This document shows positions 46,601 to 58,494 of a stretch of 64,000 bases of DNA, piece by piece; the first letter of the stretch is position 1, and each line of letters starts with the position of its first letter. The notes beneath the pieces were generated by a model. That model searched no databases. It worked only from the letters and a program-made list of their open reading frames with translations, and was not told the DNA's origin. The stretch covers positions 23,667,849 through 23,731,848 of the forward strand of contig CM038702.1 of assembly GCA_021613375.1 (NCBI GenBank). Reading direction: 5' to 3'. Position numbers and translations under genes: made by a program. This stretch comes from Megaleporinus macrocephalus. Taxonomy: Eukaryota; Chordata; Actinopteri; Characiformes; Anostomidae.

Positions 46601-47607
46601 TATCATTGTTTTATAGCTGGGATTTTAAGTGCTGTGGTGATACATGCATCCGTGTCAGGTTGGGGTAACTGAGGTGAATCTCCACAGGCCCACAGTACTG
46701 CACCAGAGGGGGCACTGAGAGTGATGAAGCTCATGGAAACTGAGCCAACCCAAGAACTGTATTGCTGGAGTGAGGCTGACCAGAGACTTGCTGAAAAGGA
46801 TCTTGAAGAATGGCTTTATAAAACACAGTTATTATACATGTTGACCAAGAGGGCATTAGTGCAGTCTGAAGGCAAAACGGCAAGGCCTCCAGTCCCCTCT
46901 GGGGTCTATTTGTGTGCATGCCTGACAGTTTGCAATTCACACTAGAAGAGTAAATCTCTCAAAACAATACAATCCAGTCTCAAGTTTTTAAAGAAAGGAT
47001 TACATTTTCTACTTAATGCAGTACATTAATTCAGTATAGTTATTATGGGAATGTTTACAGTAATTTTTACTAACATTAGAAAATCCATGCAGCATATGTA
47101 GAGTGCTGCTACACAATATTTATATATTTTTATAAAATTGTTTATACATTACATTTTCATACCACTGGTGCACTGCTCCAACATGCACCACAGAAACACT
47201 GCTCACCAGTACACTGATTCTGAATATGTGTTTCCCCACAACAAGGAGAACAGAATGTTTATGTTTTCATTATCTTGTGTTGATTTGGTCCTTACACAAA
47301 GCTCACCGACAGTGGTGAACTCTCAATATTAGATCTAGACTTTTAGTTTGAGCAAAATGTCTCAGCAATATTGCTAATTTCAGTCAGCGTTTTGATGTGA
47401 TTTCAAGTAATTTGTTAGCTTTTTGTCTATTCTAGATTTCACATACTCTGAAGCTTGTAAAAACATTCCATAAGTAATATAAGAAGTATGTAATATACAG
47501 GGGAAGTCTTCTAGGCTATGTCCCGAACATGGCCGCCATCTTTAAAGCCACCATATTGGATCAAGGGCAAGTTTTACCAATGGGAAGGTGGTCATGTAGC
47601 ATATCAA
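46601..47607. other. Unique AT-rich sequence
   Basis: Nothing is recognised. The frame at 46721-46945 has a mildly protein-like sequence (LEEWLYKTQLLYMLTKRAL) but no known domain or splice border. Confidence 0.35.
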
Positions 47608-47769
47608 GACCAGAAGTGTCTCAGAAATCGATTGATGCAATCTGCTTGTGGTTCAAACGTTATCAACATGAACCACATTGAACATGTTCAGTCTGCTGTC
47701 CCTGGTGCTGAACACAGATCTGAATGCACAGTTCAGCACCAGGAACCGCATTTCTGAGACAATTCTGGT
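47608..47769. repeat. Nested inverted repeats
   Basis: An inner perfect 13-bp arm pair cctggtgctgaac (47701-47713) and gttcagcaccagg (47731-47743) brackets a 17-base loop. An outer pair of about 20 bases (47608-47628, accagaagtgtctcagaaat type, and 47750-47769) surrounds it. The left side holds about 70 bases between outer and inner arms, the right side about 7, so one arm gained or lost sequence. This looks like a foldback or MITE-type element. Confidence 0.6.
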
Positions 47770-49654
47770 TAGACAGCAGTTTGATTTTAGAGTTAAGGCT
47801 GTAATAAGCACATCCAGAAGGTGTAAAGTGGCTGTTTTACCAAAGAAAAAAGTCATGGTTTTAAGATCTTAACTATTTTTTTTTTCAACTAAACTTAGAA
47901 TGAAATAGGAGTATAGCTGCAGTGTTTACAGAGTTTAAACATAACAAGCATGATACCAATTAAGAATACACTTCACAATCTTCTTAGTTCCTAAAAAGAC
48001 ACCACTAGGCTTTGGGAAAACCCCACTGCACGCTGATATATCCATATATATCCCACTATTTGACAGAGGTTGACACATGAAGACACGTCCAAAACTGTAT
48101 GGTCATACAAGATGTACACCTTCAGTGTGATAGTAAATGGAAGTCCTATACTGTGTCTCATATCAAGTAATTAATATTGTTAAAGTATCTTTCTGAGTAC
48201 ACCCATACATACACACACACAATACTTCCCTGACCTGAAGTCACCCGGCTGTTGAGATTGGTCAAGTTTGCTTGGGTTTGTATGTATTTTTCCCAAGTAT
48301 GTGATGGGCTCAAGTCAGTTCCTGGTTCCACCGCTTGACTGCTACTGGTAAAAGCTTTTAACCTGCATTTCGGCCCTGCTTTACTTTTCCACTTTACTTT
48401 ATTCTTTCTCTCTACTTTCATTACCATGAAACACCTTTTAGTCTTGCTTGATGGAGTCACCCACTCAGGCTGTTGACATATTCTAGCACCAAGGTCTATG
48501 GGGCCAGCACTGTCAGAAAAACAGGAAATAAACACTGCTTTGATTGAGCAGAGAGCAGAGTAGTGCAACCATAAGGGTTTTTATTTTTTTCTACACTATT
48601 TTTATGTTGGATGTTCAATATGCTATATGTAACATGTATAGAAATAGAACTTTAGAATTAAACAGGGAAGGCTGAAAGCCTGCTATATCCGAAAAGGTTG
48701 TCCATATCAAAATGTTTAAAGTGAATCTGTTATACTTTTCCAGTCTTTCCCTTTCCTTAAGTGTATTGTAGCTTTTTCAAAGTTATGAAACCCAAAGTAC
48801 ATACCAGAGAAACTCTCTCCCACAAAAACTACTTTTCTCAGCTGCCTAAAATGCCTCATTGGAATTCCAGCTCTTTTCTCTGTTACAATATGACATCATC
48901 TTGTAACACAGTCCTTATTGCTTGACTAACAACAGGTTCAGCACACCCTTACACAGCACACTGAGAAATAAAACAGTAAAAACTTACTACTCTGAAATGT
49001 CCAGCTTTAGTCTTGCTTGTGAAGGTAGATTGGGTCAGCCAACTTTCTCTACCTGATTTTCAGGATCAGTCACAAACAGATACGACAGATCCATTAGCAT
49101 AATAATAATAGCCACGGCAGTGTGGTGGTGGATGACCAATTATAACAGAATAAGCAAGCTTACCCGGGCTCATTGGGAGGCTGGGCTTAAAGACACAGAA
49201 GCTCTAAGACAGCATTTCAGACAGAGGGCGAATACAGATGTACAGTACATATATAAAAAGCTTGGATTGGTTAAAGCAGGATTTAAACTCAATATTGGAG
49301 GGCAGATTATTTTTAAAGCTATTATGCTATTCTGTTAGATAATTATTCATCAGTACTTTCATGGCAGCTATTTTTGTCACTGCATGGCTTCAGGTTTTAT
49401 ACAACACTTTGGGGATCTGATGCACCAAATTGTTTCTTGGGCTTGAGTTGCACATAAAACATAATGCTGTCAGGTCAGGTCAGGGTCTGGCAGAAAATTC
49501 TTGGGTTGTAATCAGGTTTAGACTAAGATTTCAAGCCTGATTAAAGCTCTAACACATCACCAACATGTTGATTCTTAATGGTTAACCCCCAGGGCCTTCC
49601 AGGTCTTCAGATATGTCTGTAATCCTCAGTTCATTTTTTATTCAGTCTTTGGTA
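47770..49654. other. Unique sequence
   Basis: No gene is supported. Frames at 48158-48568 (minus) and 49120-49338 (plus) have no recognised domain. Confidence 0.4.
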
Positions 49655-50368
49655 TCCAGGGTAATGTCAGCATACCACCAAGAAGGACGAACCACATCCA
49701 ACAGGATTAACTGTGGATACACGAGGAAGCTGTCTGAAAGGGATGTTGGGTTCTAACCCGGATTGTATCCAAAAAACATAAAACCACGGCTGCCCAAATC
49801 ACGGCAGAATTAAATGTGCACCTAATTTCTCCTGTTCCCACCAGAACTGTCCGTCAGGAGCTCCATAGGGTCAATATACACAGCCGGGCTGCTATAGCCC
49901 AACCTTTGGTCACTCGTGCCAATGCCAAACGTCGGTTTCAATGGTGCAAGGAGCGCAAATCTTGGGCTGTGGACAATGTGAAACATGTATTGTTCTCTGA
50001 TGAGTCCACCTTTACTGTTTTCCCCACATCCAGGAGAGTTACGGTGTGGAGAAGCCCCAAAGAAGCGTACCCAGTGCTTAATTTGTGCCGGATCTTGCCG
50101 GAACAAGATCCAGCACCTCTCATATTTCGAGTACCTGCATTCCAGAACTTATTTATATGGATCCAGTACCAGCATCACGTAGTAACCTGGCCACTATCCT
50201 GCAAGAAGAATGGCTTAAAATCCCTCTGACCACTGTGCAGGACTTGTATATGTCATTCCCATGACAAATTGACGCTGTATTGGCTGCAAAAGGAGGCCCT
50301 ACACCAAACTAATAAATTATTGTGGGCTAAAACCAGGTGTTTCAGTTTCATTGTCCAACCCCTGTATA
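49655..50368 (+). pseudogene. Tc1-like transposon, interior replaced by filler DNA
   Basis: The N-terminal transposase half reads GRTTSNRINCG, KLSERDV, a frameshift, then KKHKTTAAQITAEL and ANAKRRFQWCKERKSWAVD. HVLFSDESTF holds the first catalytic Asp, and the half ends near VTVWRSPKEAY at 50070. It resumes at about 50168 with the C-terminal part (SNLATILQEEWLKIPLTTVQ), a stop, then QIDAVLAAKGGPTP. The second and third catalytic residues are in the lost interval. In its place are about 95 bases with a small palindrome (gatcttgccggaacaagatc, 50091-50110). The 3' terminal repeat (ccaggtgtttcagtttcatt, then ccaacccctgta) is intact and followed by TA. The 5' repeat is not found. It cannot be active. 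Confidence 0.75.
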
Positions 50369-50813
50369 TATGACGTTTCTTGCCTCACCCACACAAAACA
50401 GTCACAGCTAACCTAGCTAAACTAATACCTTTATTCATACACCAACATTGTTCATTCATCTGTTCCTTCACTGATATGTTGCTTCATCTGTCTGTTCAAA
50501 TGTCTATCTGTCCAGCTGCAGATTTGTCTTTGACTCTTTTCATAGGGGTGCAAGCAGAAATTAGTCTTATTTTTTTTCCTTATTGTTTTATTGAGTTTTG
50601 ACATTTATGGCCTGAACCGAGGCCTGGCTCTAATAGCCACCACTGATACTTTACACTAACTCTGTCAAACTAGGAAGTGCAGGTTGTGTATGTGTGAGTG
50701 AGTGAGAGACAGATAGAGTGAGAAAGAGATGTGTAGATGGGTGTCACTTGTCGTGCTGGCAGTTATGCTTGTCAGAGTCGTAGTAGTCGACCGCAGAGCA
50801 GCTCAGGAAAGGG

Positions 50814-50844
<31 letters not shown>

Positions 50845-52019
50845 GCCTCTACGGAGCCATCTCCTATCAGAACCAGCCTGCAGGCTTCTGCCTAATCCTA
50901 TCCATCATACCATGTGTGAGTGTGTGTGCGCGCACACAAAGGGAGGTAATTGTGATGGTGCAGATGTAGCCATGAATCAAAGTCATATGCTGGATTGATG
51001 CTACTGAATGTAATGATCCTGCATTGAGAAGACAAATATGCTCTCTCGCCCTCTCTCACTCTTGCTCTCTGTTATGCCTTTATTGTTAAAGTTAGACCTC
51101 TACAAGGAAGAACGCTGTCTTTCACCTGCATGCTCACCTGCTCTGCTGTCATGGTAATTTTATGACACTGTCATACTTCAAGTCATATCCTAGTCAAGCC
51201 ACAATCTCATTTGCACAGTTTTACCTGCTTACCATCAATTATCAGCCAAGACATGGTTCGTGCCTGAAGTTTGCTTTTTTAGCTGGAGCTACGAGGCTTA
51301 TGTAGGAATTTGGTACTCCACCAGGTGGTTGTTAAGTAATCTTAAATAAGCTTGCGCATGTGGTTTCTGACACTGTATAAAATACTGTTATCCATAAATA
51401 TGGACAGAGCTTTTGTTTGTAATGTTGTCTGCCAGTATGTGGTTTACAACAGGACTGTTGTAGTAAACATCAAACTTCCATTGCTTGTGAGCTACATTAG
51501 GTAACATTGGGCTACATTAAGTGCAAAACTATTGAAGAACAATTAATGAACAAAAGAACATAAAAATAAACAAATTCATTCAATATTTAACCATGTTTGT
51601 TGCAGATTTATGTACAAATTTATTTAATGATGATGATGATAATGTGTTATGAGTTTTAGGCAATGTGTGATGTTGTAATAACTGGCAGGATTATTGACTG
51701 AGAATGACAGAAAAATAATATCCACTAATATTTGCCTAATATTTGACAAACACTGACCTAACATTGCTGATCAAATTAAAATGTGTAATCAATCTTATGT
51801 GTAATCAATACTTAAAATTCAGAATATACAAATAAACCATCTGTTTGTGTGTTTGTGTCAAGTTTAAAACTTTTTAATCCACATTCTTTAACGATTATTA
51901 ATGACATGTTTCTAATATTTTGTACAGCAGTGTGAAACTCAACCACTAAACATGCCTAGAATATCTCTGGAATCAAAGACTACATTAGTGTTATATAGGA
52001 TCATAACAAAGTTAGAACC
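50369..52019. other. Unique sequence with small CA and GT runs
   Basis: A CA run lies at 50816-50844 and a short GT/GC run near 50916-50936. The rest has no recognised gene. A modest TE-free stretch at 51050-51190 could be conserved but has no strong sign. Confidence 0.4.
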
Positions 52020-52024
52020 TGTCT

Positions 52025-52875
52025 ATAACATGTTTATTACACTGTGATGGAAAAAAAGTACACAGTGTCCTACGTTGCCTGGAACGGAATAATTGGCCAT
52101 TTCCCACCTCCTACTTTTCCGCAGGCGTCCAGATAAGTTTATGTCTTTTACGATTTTTCTTGTGTCCATGTCTTTTTGTCCCTGAGCAGAACTAATTATC
52201 TCCCAGACGTACCGTTTCGTAATCCATAACCAGCTTTTTTTGCCGCACCGTGGGCTTTGATTTCTGAATATAACCTTCGCTAAGGCACGATCAGGTGGCC
52301 ACATTTAGCCAAATTAGCATTCGGCTTTAAGCGCTGAAGAAACAGCCAGGGCTTTGAAAAGCAACAGGGAAAGGAGGGAGAGGAGAGATGCCAATTTAAA
52401 TGATAGAAAACGCGGGGGCCAAAGGATGCGCTTTTTTCATCTCCCGAAGCGCGGGCCCTCCCCTTTCAAGCCTAGCTAGAGGAAAATGGCCGTCATAAAT
52501 ACGGTTTTGATTTTCTAACCAGCCGCAACAACAAAGTTACGAGGCAAGAACATTAGGTGTCATTGATCGGCTTCTGTTCCGCAGGATAAAACAGGAGCTG
52601 ACCTTTTTTTTCCCCTTTTTTTCTTGTTGTTCGGGGCATGAAGTCCCTGGCTGTGTGTCGCGCTGGGACCGGGCTGGAGGCATTAACACAAATTAGAGGC
52701 AGCAGTTTAAAGGGCCGCATCAATTTTCGGCGGGTGACGAGGGGCTGTAAAGTGTGTATGTGTGTGTGTGTATGTCTCGCCCCACAGCTGAGCCGGAGGG
52801 AGGGCGGTCTGGGAGTGCAGGCCATTAAACTCCTCTGATTTATACACACACACATACGCAGTGCTCTGTCCATAT
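52025..52875. promoter_or_regulatory. Strong candidate conserved CpG-rich regulatory element
   Basis: About 850 bp with dozens of CpGs in an otherwise AT-rich, CpG-poor region (tccgcaggcgtccag, gacgtaccgtttcgtaatcc, cgcgggggccaaaggatgcg, ggccgtcataaatacggt, ttcggcgggtgacgagg). It is free of recognised mobile elements apart from a short GT run at 52755-52771. The frames on it (minus 52023-52304, 52553-52879) lack domains. Retained CpGs suggest unmethylated DNA in the germ line, as in CpG islands of enhancers or promoters. No TATA box or splice-bounded exon is convincing. Confidence 0.45.
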
Positions 52876-53454
52876 TCATGCACTAGCAACTGCATTAGAC
52901 CTAGTTTAAAAACAAATGTGTCTAAATAATGTCAAATTTGAAAGAACAATGCACGTAGTGCTTCTACATTCCTGCACTATTATTAGTGCACGCTCCCTAG
53001 CTTTTTAAACATTAATGTCTTGGGAGTGGTATGCAAACTGGGTTGAAATTTTGAAAAATAGCCCACCGTCTAGTCCCTGCTCCATATATAGCACAGTCCT
53101 TTGTGAATGCATTGTTTTTGTCATGAAAAAAATCTGTGCATTAAAAAATATATCCACATGATATTCAGCCGACAGCAATTTAGCCCCACCCATGCACGCT
53201 GATGTTATAGAGTGTTTCAGTCCAGATTGCTTTTTGAATGAGGAATAATACAGCGCAGCCAATCAAAACATATATCTTTTTAAATGTATCTGTAAGACAC
53301 AGTAAGAAAAGCAGCCTCTGTGATTCTAAAAAATGAAGACTGGAAAATGAACTGTGACTGTACAACAAGTGTTATAAGTGTATATATATAAGATACAAGT
53401 AAGATAAGGGCTGTCCAATACACATCAATAGACACAACACACATACATTCGAAA
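52876..53454. other. Unique AT-rich sequence
   Basis: No supported feature. Confidence 0.4.
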
Positions 53455-53580
53455 GAACCCAAAAGCAAAACTACCCAACAGCATGAGAAGGAACTGCTAA
53501 GAGAAACCTTGACTTAAAAGAAACTCTCAGTAAAAGCATGAGGAAGAAACGCTGAGAGGATCGAAAAGTAGAAACTATCT
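53455..53580 (-). repeat. Dispersed teleost repeat, minus copy
   Basis: The words ctctcagtaaaagcatgagg and agaaacgctgagaggatcg are the reverse-complement counterpart of the segment at 3385-3565. Both probably come from one mobile element family. Confidence 0.45.
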
Positions 53581-54807
53581 AATGCTGAGATCAGACTACA
53601 CAATATTTTTGTCTTTCAATTAAACATCAAAGTGCCTAAAGTTCTTACTGTGTTTTGGCCAGTAGACCAGTTATTGTTCATGTCCTTGCATGAGTTCCTA
53701 GAAACTGTCAATTACGGGTACTGAAGCACGATGTATCGATAGAAGAAAAACAATTGTTGACCTGTTCCTGGCTATTCTGTCTATTCTTCAAAGGCAAATT
53801 GAGATTGTGTTGTTAGTTAGCTATTATTTTGTAATTTGTTTGTAGTTTTTTTTATTTTGTTTGTAACACAGTTTTGTTTTGTTGCGATTCTGAGTGAATT
53901 GTAAAATATGTGATCTGTGTCTCTTTCTCATCCCCAGTTTACATACTGTTGTTGTCCAAAGATAAACAGGTATCTCCAATATGGTAACTGTCTTCACTGT
54001 CAATGTAAGTCAAATGGAAGCAGGATTTGGAGTTATTTTGCAGCATTTCTATTGGTCTGATGTAGAAAAATAAAAATGGATAAAAATAAAGGTAAATAAA
54101 CGGTTTCTTTAGACAGCAACAATATGTGTGCCAGAGAGTCCTCCTATCGGTCAACATCAAAGAACTGGGCATGCTAGACATTTTGTTTTGGTGTTGTGGG
54201 GCATCACAGATTCCATACCACTGTTCTTCTATTTTATCACATATTCGGCTCGTTCCTCAATCCCGATGCTCATATCTGCACCAAACACTTAAAATTTGTC
54301 AGCTACGACGAAACCATGTCACGGTTGGGCTGAATTTGTGTACTGTGATCTTAGCATATGAGGATAGATGTGAATTATTGCAGACAGCTCAATATTTTCA
54401 AGCAGGTTTGATGTTCCTGGTAATGAAAGCACGAGCACCTTTATGACAAATACTAGGAGCAGCAATGAGCAGTAGCCACTGATGATGCAAAAGAAAACTC
54501 TCAGGGGAACAGAAACAGCAAGAAACATGAAGAAGACGTGCAAATTCTGACCAAGGCTGCTACTCATTGCCATGATGGATTGATCCTCCGGTGGGTAGTT
54601 AAAGTTGGTATTCACAGCGGCTTTCTCTTCTGTGCTGGTGATGGCCATTCAAGCTCTGTATGGACCCAACAAATGACATGGGATAGGTACTTTTATCATC
54701 AGGCATGCTTTGTCACGCATCTCTTTGGCCAAAGGAATGTGTAGTATGTGATCCTCATCTGTGAACACTTGTGTAGTATGCAGACTGCCAGACGTCACAA
54801 ACAATAA
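53581..54807. other. Unique sequence
   Basis: No supported gene. Overlapping frames at 54126-54648 on both strands show no domain. Confidence 0.35.
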
Positions 54808-55194
54808 ATGTCTAAATTACACTGGAATGCACTAGAGGTTCTAGATATTGACAGGATATGAAATTCCAGTGTAGAATGGTACAAGATCCAGAGTGTTTTG
54901 CAATTCTCTTTTGTAACATTATTATATATTTCATGGCAGATTAAATCATACTGAAATGGCCATTAGGTTCTAGATATGTGGTTCAAATTCCACAGAACTG
55001 TACACTTATTTTGGTTAAAAGAAACAGCATACAATGAAGCACAAGAGTTTTATGTAGTTTAACATAAACAGGTCAGAAGCATTGACTTAAAATTTTGTAA
55101 GTCTGTTTGTACTCACCACCTTATTTCATTATGTTTATGAGATATTGTATAATGTCCTTCATCTGCTTAATATCTAGAACCCTTTCAGTGTAAT
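54808..55194. repeat. Two MITE-like inverted-repeat units
   Basis: A short unit at 54808-54876 has inverted ends tacactggaa and ttccagtgta. A longer unit at 54947-55194 has ends tactgaaatggccattaggt...tctagatat and atatctagaaccctttcagt. The left arm of the longer unit also matches part of the short one (ggttctagatat). They look like two members of one small non-autonomous family. Confidence 0.5.
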
Positions 55195-55885
55195 TTCTTT
55201 AGGCTGTCTTAGTGGGTATCATCATTTCCCCCAAAAAGAATAACTTAGCACTTAACACTTAAACTAAACCATCACTATACGATTTGTAGCCCAGATTTGT
55301 TCTATTCAGCAATTTTTCGATGTTCCAAGTCAGGAGCTCGACTGGATGTGACTGATGGTGTGGATTGTCTGTGAATGTAAAGGGGAAAATGTAAATCTAT
55401 AAAAATGAAAAATTAACACAATTTGTAGCAGTGGAGAGAGGAGCTGCTTGTTGAACGCAAACAGATAAGAGCCTTGTATCATATACATAATGTATGGATC
55501 AAGACGCCGAGGGGCTCGCTGTACAATTTCAACTCAGCTGTAGTAAAATATTTCTCCAGCTGTCATTTAGTTTTTTGTGTTTCTCAAGCACATATTCATC
55601 CACAGTATGATCTTCACCACACATGAAGGCGCAAACAAGTCCAGTCCAGTTTAGTTTTGTTTGTTTGTTTGTTTTGAGCGCCCAAAAGGGGTGTCAGAGA
55701 GTGATAGCAAAAAAAAAGAAAGAGTCAGCAGTGGAGTGTTGGAGAGTTTTTCTTCTGACAGCCAGTTCACTTTCCACCTTAAAGTCAAAGGCAGACAGAA
55801 CAGTTGTACTTACATAGCGAATTCTTACTAGCAGCATTTCATTATAACTTACCTCAACCGTCGAGCAATTTGTACCACATACACA
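55195..55885. other. Unique sequence
   Basis: Nothing is recognised. Small frames at 55623-55888 have no domain. Confidence 0.4.
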
Positions 55886-56150
55886 CACTTGGGCTGAAGG
55901 TTAGGCATCCGGTATTGTGAACGGAAGGTCGTCGGTTCGATCCCTGGGACCGGCAGGCTATGACTGAAGTGCCCTTGAGCAAGGCACCTAACCCCCAACT
56001 GCTCCCTGGGCGCCAAGGACAGGGCTGCCCACTGCTCCGGGCAAGTGTGCTCACTGCCCCCTAGTGTGTGTGTATATGTGGGTGTTTCACTGCATGGATG
56101 GGTTTAATGTGGAGGTCAAATTCCGCTGTGTGCAAACACGTGGCTAATTC
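55886..56150 (+). mobile_element. tRNA-derived SINE, copy C
   Basis: Plus-strand copy with head gggctgaaggttaggcatcc, B-box ggttcgatccct, body gcccttgagcaaggcaccta, gggctgcccactgctccggg, and tail gctgtgtgcaaacac. It lines up with copies A and B. The minus strand carries the CTCF-like core at 56054-56067 (plus-strand ctgccccctagtgt). Its B box matches the consensus better than copy A. Confidence 0.75.
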
Positions 56151-57535
56151 TAGTTCCAAATTCTAATACGTGAGACTTAAAGAACTGTACAAACAAAGTG
56201 GTACCAATAAAGAAAATAAAGGTTTGCCTACCTTGATATGCCTTGAATCCAGCTGGATACAAATCAAGGATATGGAGGTTTTGGAAAAATTTTAGTTTTC
56301 TATATCATTTGAATGTGCTGTCCTGTGAAAGTTTGGATGAATGGACCAATAGAAATTCTCCAAAATCACTTGGAATAAAACTTATTCACATTAACTTACA
56401 TTAAAAGTTACTATTTTGGAGATACTTGTTTTTCTTTGGACAGTAACAATATATAAAGACAAATCTGGTAAATCAATGGAACCAGAATTTTTATTGGTCC
56501 ATTCCTCATGAAGTTTTCACACAATGGAGACACACGTTACAGCATGACGAACAGAAACTGCACTAATACAAATTTAGCTAATGAAAAAACTTGGGATAAT
56601 TCTTGGTAAGACTGGGAACGTTTAAAACATTTAAAACAGCTTTTTTAGCTCCAGCCCTGGAGGGCAGCAGCATTGCATGGCTTAATGTTTTCCCACTTAA
56701 TTATCGAGTTGAATCAGGTGTGTTAGAGCAGAGAAATCTCTAACCCCTGTGGTAGTAAATTGGAAGTGAAAAGCACAATAACCGTGTCTTACAGTAACAA
56801 GGCCTCTAATGTATAGACTGTATCCAGTATCACTGAGAGCACAACTCTACTGTCATTGCATTCATTATACTTTTCATCAGGGGTCTGAAAAGGCATCAGT
56901 TTGAGAATTCAACTGAACTAATTTTGGATTATTCCTTTATTGAATTTATGTTAAATAAATTAGTAAAGTGTTGCTCCTGTATCATTTGCATATCCATTGT
57001 GCAGTCCAGTATATATATATATTGTTGTAAAGTAAATAAAAAAAAAAATCACATTTCCATTCAGTCTGCATACACAGTCTTTGGTAAACATTCAGTGTAA
57101 ACCTATGGAGAAGGTCAGTTACTGTGCAAAAACACTTACATGCAGTCTATCCTGTAGACAAAGTGAGGTTGGTTAGCACAGTATTCACATTTGTTTCTTT
57201 GAAACCAAAACATTATATTAAAACAAGAACATTACCTTAACAGGTTGTAATGTTTAGAGCTCTTGACAAAATGGATATGTGGGTCAAGAGGCCAATCATT
57301 TTAATGTCATTTAATTAAGTCAGCATGACACCAATCAACCCCTGAGCTAACCAACAGCCTGAAAGTGTGATGCTTCCAATTTTATACTCTTATTTGGAAT
57401 TAATAATACACTTTAAATTCAAATTTGACATTTAGCAAAATTTTACATTTGCAAATTCGTAACCCATATCAATTTCTTTAATGGGGCAATCGTGATTGAC
57501 AAGCTTTTAACAAATTATCATTAATACATCACCAC
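56151..57535. other. Unique AT-rich sequence
   Basis: No gene or mobile element is recognised beyond a short TA run near 57010. Confidence 0.4.
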
Positions 57536-57537
57536 CC

Positions 57538-58046
57538 CAAAACCTTATCCTAACCCTAACCTTGGCCCTAATCCTACTTTTAGCCTAAACTCAAAACCTA
57601 ACCCTTACCATAACCCTTGGAACTAATCCTGACCCCAATCTTAACCTCAATGCCAAACAGAATCCTAACCCTTACCATAACACTGGGAACTAATTCTGAC
57701 CCCAGTCTTAACCTCAATGCCAAACAGAATCCTAACCCTTACCCTGGTCCTTTTCTTCACCCTAACCCTAATGATGATGAACTGATCCTAACTTCAAATT
57801 CACCCCAAAACTCAATGCTAACCATCACCCAGGCCCTAATCCTAACCTTAACAAAAACCTAATCATAACCCTTACCCTGACCCTAATCCTAAACTTAACA
57901 AAAACCTAATCCTAACCCTAACCCTGACCCCAATCCTAACCTTGACAAAAACCTAATCCTAACCCTTACCCTGACCCTAATCCTAAACTTAACAAAAACC
58001 TAATCCTAACCCTCACCCTGACCCCAATCCTAACCTTAACACAAAC
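57538..58046 (+). repeat. Telomere-like array with 67-bp and 47-bp higher-order units
   Basis: CCCTAA-type words throughout. A 67-bp unit starting acccttaccataac occurs at 57601-57667 and 57668-57734. A 47-bp unit starting aaaaacctaatc is present four times in exact register at 57853-57899, 57900-57946, 57947-57993 and 57994-58040. Units 1 and 3, and units 2 and 4, resemble each other most (cctaaacttaac against cctaaccttgac or cttaac), suggesting a 94-bp doublet. Confidence 0.9.
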
Positions 58047-58248
58047 TTACAAACTAATTGCTACAAAAAAACACATTTATGGGCAGAGCATGAAAAGTTT
58101 ATTTGAATTGGATGTAATAAAGCTGTTGTTGATCTGAGTTTAAGAACTCACATTAAATATGAATATAATAAATGAAATTATATTTGTAAAATCACATTTT
58201 TAAACATTTTCTTTTCACCTGGTTATGTAAGCTCTATGGCTCTAGTAC

Positions 58249-58294
<46 letters not shown>

Positions 58295-58310
58295 TGTTAT
58301 AGTGCGTGTG
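58249..58310 (+). repeat. (GT)n microsatellite
   Basis: A GT run of about 38 bases plus shorter GT patches, about 200 bases after the telomere-like array. Confidence 0.9.
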
Positions 58311-58494
58311 TATGTGTGTTTTGGCTGTTCTACTTCATGGAGTGTATGATGTGGCAGTGTGTTTCAGTACCCCACTGCTCAGTGATCTCAGTAAGAGGTC
58401 ACTGGACAGCCACATCTCTTTTAGCGAAGTGACCGAGGAGACATATATTACCTTAGAACAGCAAACCTGGGACACTGGTGTGTGTGTATGTGTG

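Noticed and set aside
46721..46945. 74-codon frame as an exon
   Set aside because: No domain, no splice border and no second supporting frame.
57617..57862. 81-codon frame
   Set aside because: Telomere-like repeat in translation.
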